From positions 109,239-173,238 of the forward strand of contig NZ_JAQYWD010000006.1 of assembly GCF_030145145.1 (NCBI RefSeq): a DNA stretch of 64,000 bases, given 5' to 3'. Source of the DNA: Desulfobacula sp. GTDB lineage: Bacteria; Desulfobacterota; Desulfobacteria; Desulfobacterales; Desulfobacteraceae. The notes below the pieces were generated by a model. The model had not been told where the DNA came from and did no database searches. It was given only the letters and a program-made list of their open reading frames with translations. The position numbers and the translations under genes are program-made. Below are positions 62,866 through 64,000 of this stretch, piece by piece. Position 1 is the first letter of the stretch; each line of letters starts with the position of its first letter.

Positions 62866-63451
62866 AGATACCTCCTTTATTGATAAGAATTAAGGTTTTG
62901 TTCAGATGGTATCTTTGATACATGCATATTTTACAAATTCAGGAGTGAAAGAAACCATCGTAAATAATTTTTATGTATAGTTCAGATTCACGTTACACGA
63001 CCCACCGTCTCAATGCAATAATCGTAATAAAAATTCAGCAAATTGAAACCTGACCAGCGGTATATAGAATTCCCGCAGGAAAAATATTTGTCGTTGATCA
63101 AAAATCCCTGCAATGATGGTATACATGGTCGCTACTCAAGATTTCAAATCAGGCAGGTTTAACAGGGAAAGTCTTGGGTTCTCATCGCCTGACAAAAGGA
63201 TCTTGTCCTGCAAGTAGTCCTCGCCTCAACCTACCTCAGTTTGATCTGCTATAATTTCAGGAATTCTATCATAATTTGATCTGATATCATTGATATCTTT
63301 AGCGGCTTTTGGCGGATAACCTTTTATTTATAGAGATTTCTTTTTAAAATATCTTGAAAAACTTCTGCCCAAAAGTGGTCGATGAGTTTGAATTCCATAA
63401 TTCATTTTTCCCGCAATCTTAAAAGTGGATACGAATTAAAATACTGGGTCT
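62866..63451. other. 586-nt gene-free stretch carrying repeat copy C
   Basis: Repeat copy C is at 63162-63224. No coding frame is convincing on either strand. It separates the CMD-family gene from the MITD1-like gene, all three on the minus strand, so a promoter for the CMD gene should be near 62900, but none is clear. Confidence 0.5.
63162..63224. repeat. Dispersed repeat, copy C
   Basis: 63 nt starting ACAGGGAAAGTCTTGGG and ending GTAGTCCTCGC, with GACAAAAGGATCTTGTC forming an internal hairpin (GACAA/TTGTC). Same orientation as copy B. Confidence 0.6.
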
Positions 63452-63934
63452 TTACTCTTTAAAAATATCCACCTTGGTTTCAAGACATTTTCGTAATGAC
63501 AAATCATTCACACCCAATTCAAACCAACTATTCGGTTTCTGATAGAAATCAAGCCCTCTACCTATTTTTATTGTCCAGCCATTTTCCAGCCTGATTTCAC
63601 GATCATGCAGATTTTGATCGAGTTTTATGTCCAAGACAATATCAATTTCAAGCAGGCTTTGTTTAAGCTCATCAAGACTGTCCCTCATTTCAGAAACATT
63701 CGTATTCTCATCAAATGATGTTACCAAATTTATTTTTCGGATTGTTGAATGTCGTACAATCGTCTCGCATAACCTAATAAAATTTTGAATTTGATGGGAT
63801 GCCCGGATATAAGGATCTTCTATGGTGATTCCACTGGAGCCTTTAAAATAAGGTCTCATGATGGATTCATAACTGTATCCTGTATCACCGTAAAAAATAG
63901 TAAAATGTTTTTCCTTTGGCTGATCTTTCAGCAC
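63452..63934 (-). CDS. MITD1 C-terminal-like (MIT_C, phospholipase D-like) protein
   Basis: 160 residues. Strong family resemblance to the C-terminal domain of MITD1: FYGDTGYSYESIMRPYFKG near residue 13, ITIEDPYIRASHQIQNFIRL near 36, INLVTSFDEN near 68 and LHDREIRLENGWTIKIGRGL near 109, ending VDIFKE. In eukaryotes this PLD-like fold binds membranes and ESCRT-III for abscission; bacterial copies are often tails of larger ATPase or defence proteins. The start is a GTG directly after an in-frame TAA with no ribosome site. The overlapping frame from upstream (63885-64000) suggests that it may have been the end of a larger protein separated by a frameshift, or a gene translationally coupled to it. 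Confidence 0.72.
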   Translation of the reverse strand: MLKDQPKEKHFTIFYGDTGYSYESIMRPYFKGSSGITIEDPYIRASHQIQNFIRLCETIVRHSTIRKINLVTSFDENTNVSEMRDSLDELKQSLLEIDIVLDIKLDQNLHDREIRLENGWTIKIGRGLDFYQKPNSWFELGVNDLSLRKCLETKVDIFKE

Positions 63935-64000
63935 TTAATTTATTTAAATCTATAGCTTTAATGTTTTCCATAATATCTTCTTCAGGAACTGTGGCTACTT
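63885..64000 (-). CDS. C-terminal end of an upstream gene, open to the window edge
   Basis: 37 visible residues (VATVPEEDIMENIKAIDLNK, then LSAERSAKGKTFYYFLR and TGA). The frame is open to base 64000 and overlaps the MITD1-like frame by 50 nt. It may be an independent gene or the frameshifted forward part of the MITD1-like protein. No family can be called from so little. Confidence 0.4.
   Translation of the reverse strand, partial: VATVPEEDIMENIKAIDLNKLSAERSAKGKTFYYFLR

Noticed and set aside
61448..63224. Repeats B and C as integron attC sites or gene cassettes
   Set aside because: Genes between them share orientation and C contains GTTAAAC near its edge, but no matching RYYYAAC partner and no long palindrome typical for attC were found; A and B lack the core.
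63885..63934. Programmed frameshift joining the upstream frame to the MITD1-like frame
   Set aside because: The overlap contains GAAAAAC, but not a canonical X-XXY-YYZ slippery site in the right frame, and the upstream protein is unknown. Mutation or simple gene overlap is as likely.
1..64000. tRNA, rRNA, CRISPR arrays, phage genes
   Set aside because: No cloverleaf, no evenly spaced direct repeats and no capsid, terminase or integrase motifs were found by reading; short RNAs could still have been missed.

Overview
The window reads as a chromosomal piece of a strictly anaerobic, probably sulfate-reducing bacterium of the Desulfobacterota, close to the Desulfobacteraceae. This is an inference from gene content: a nickel CO dehydrogenase with its ferredoxin, a periplasmic cytochrome c3-type octaheme protein, anaerobic acyl-CoA metabolism, TRAP and Liv uptake systems, and a long PAS-rich hybrid kinase. 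I see no rRNA, tRNA, CRISPR array, prophage or intact insertion sequence. Most genes have a clear Shine-Dalgarno sequence, which let me move several starts inward.

Layout. 1-5.3 kb: part of a branched-chain amino-acid type ABC transporter (livH cut by the window edge, livF, livG), then a class III aminotransferase divergent from kynureninase. 5.3-9 kb: the compact operon cooS-cooF-FAD/NAD oxidoreductase, a CO-to-pyridine-nucleotide module. 9-15 kb: an HD protein and a methyltransferase, then an operon of 3-hydroxyacyl-CoA dehydrogenase, enoyl-CoA hydratase, GntR regulator and a carboxyltransferase; its promoter lies over a perfect 27-bp palindrome. 15-25.6 kb: housekeeping and accessory genes (flavoprotein, glycerol-3-phosphate dehydrogenase, CGGC protein, a hydrolase plus DUF2235 pair, ABC1 kinase, flavodoxin-like protein). 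26-33.7 kb: the octaheme cytochrome, then a universal stress protein directly coupled to a full seven-gene Mrp cation/proton antiporter operon.

34.1-35.3 kb is a scar: a sugar dehydrogenase gene with an internal deletion and frameshift, an IS3-type OrfA remnant and short repeats. 35.3-39.5 kb holds a class I aminotransferase overlapping a 1001-residue kinase/M23/aminotransferase fusion. 39.7-51.1 kb is mostly core metabolism (thiamine-binding protein, DHH phosphoesterase, purine nucleoside phosphorylase, YigZ, an XRE-cupin regulator with leuC/leuD, NAD kinase, DNA polymerase I, PurN). 51.3-56.8 kb: a second XRE-cupin regulator, a complete TRAP transporter and a phenylacetate-CoA ligase-like enzyme, which together look like an organic-acid uptake and activation unit.

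56.8-64 kb is degraded or mobile: fragments of an AlbA_2 protein and of an EmrE-type transporter, a multi-PAS hybrid kinase, a truncated molybdopterin Tat protein, a carboxymuconolactone decarboxylase-like protein, and at the edge a protein that looks like the C-terminal domain of eukaryotic MITD1. Two dispersed repeat families were found: a 112-nt element with inverted ends (near 2.0 and 24.8 kb) and a shorter element (near 57.4, 61.4 and 63.2 kb). The MITD1-like protein, whose upstream partner lies outside the window, is the best lead for something undescribed.
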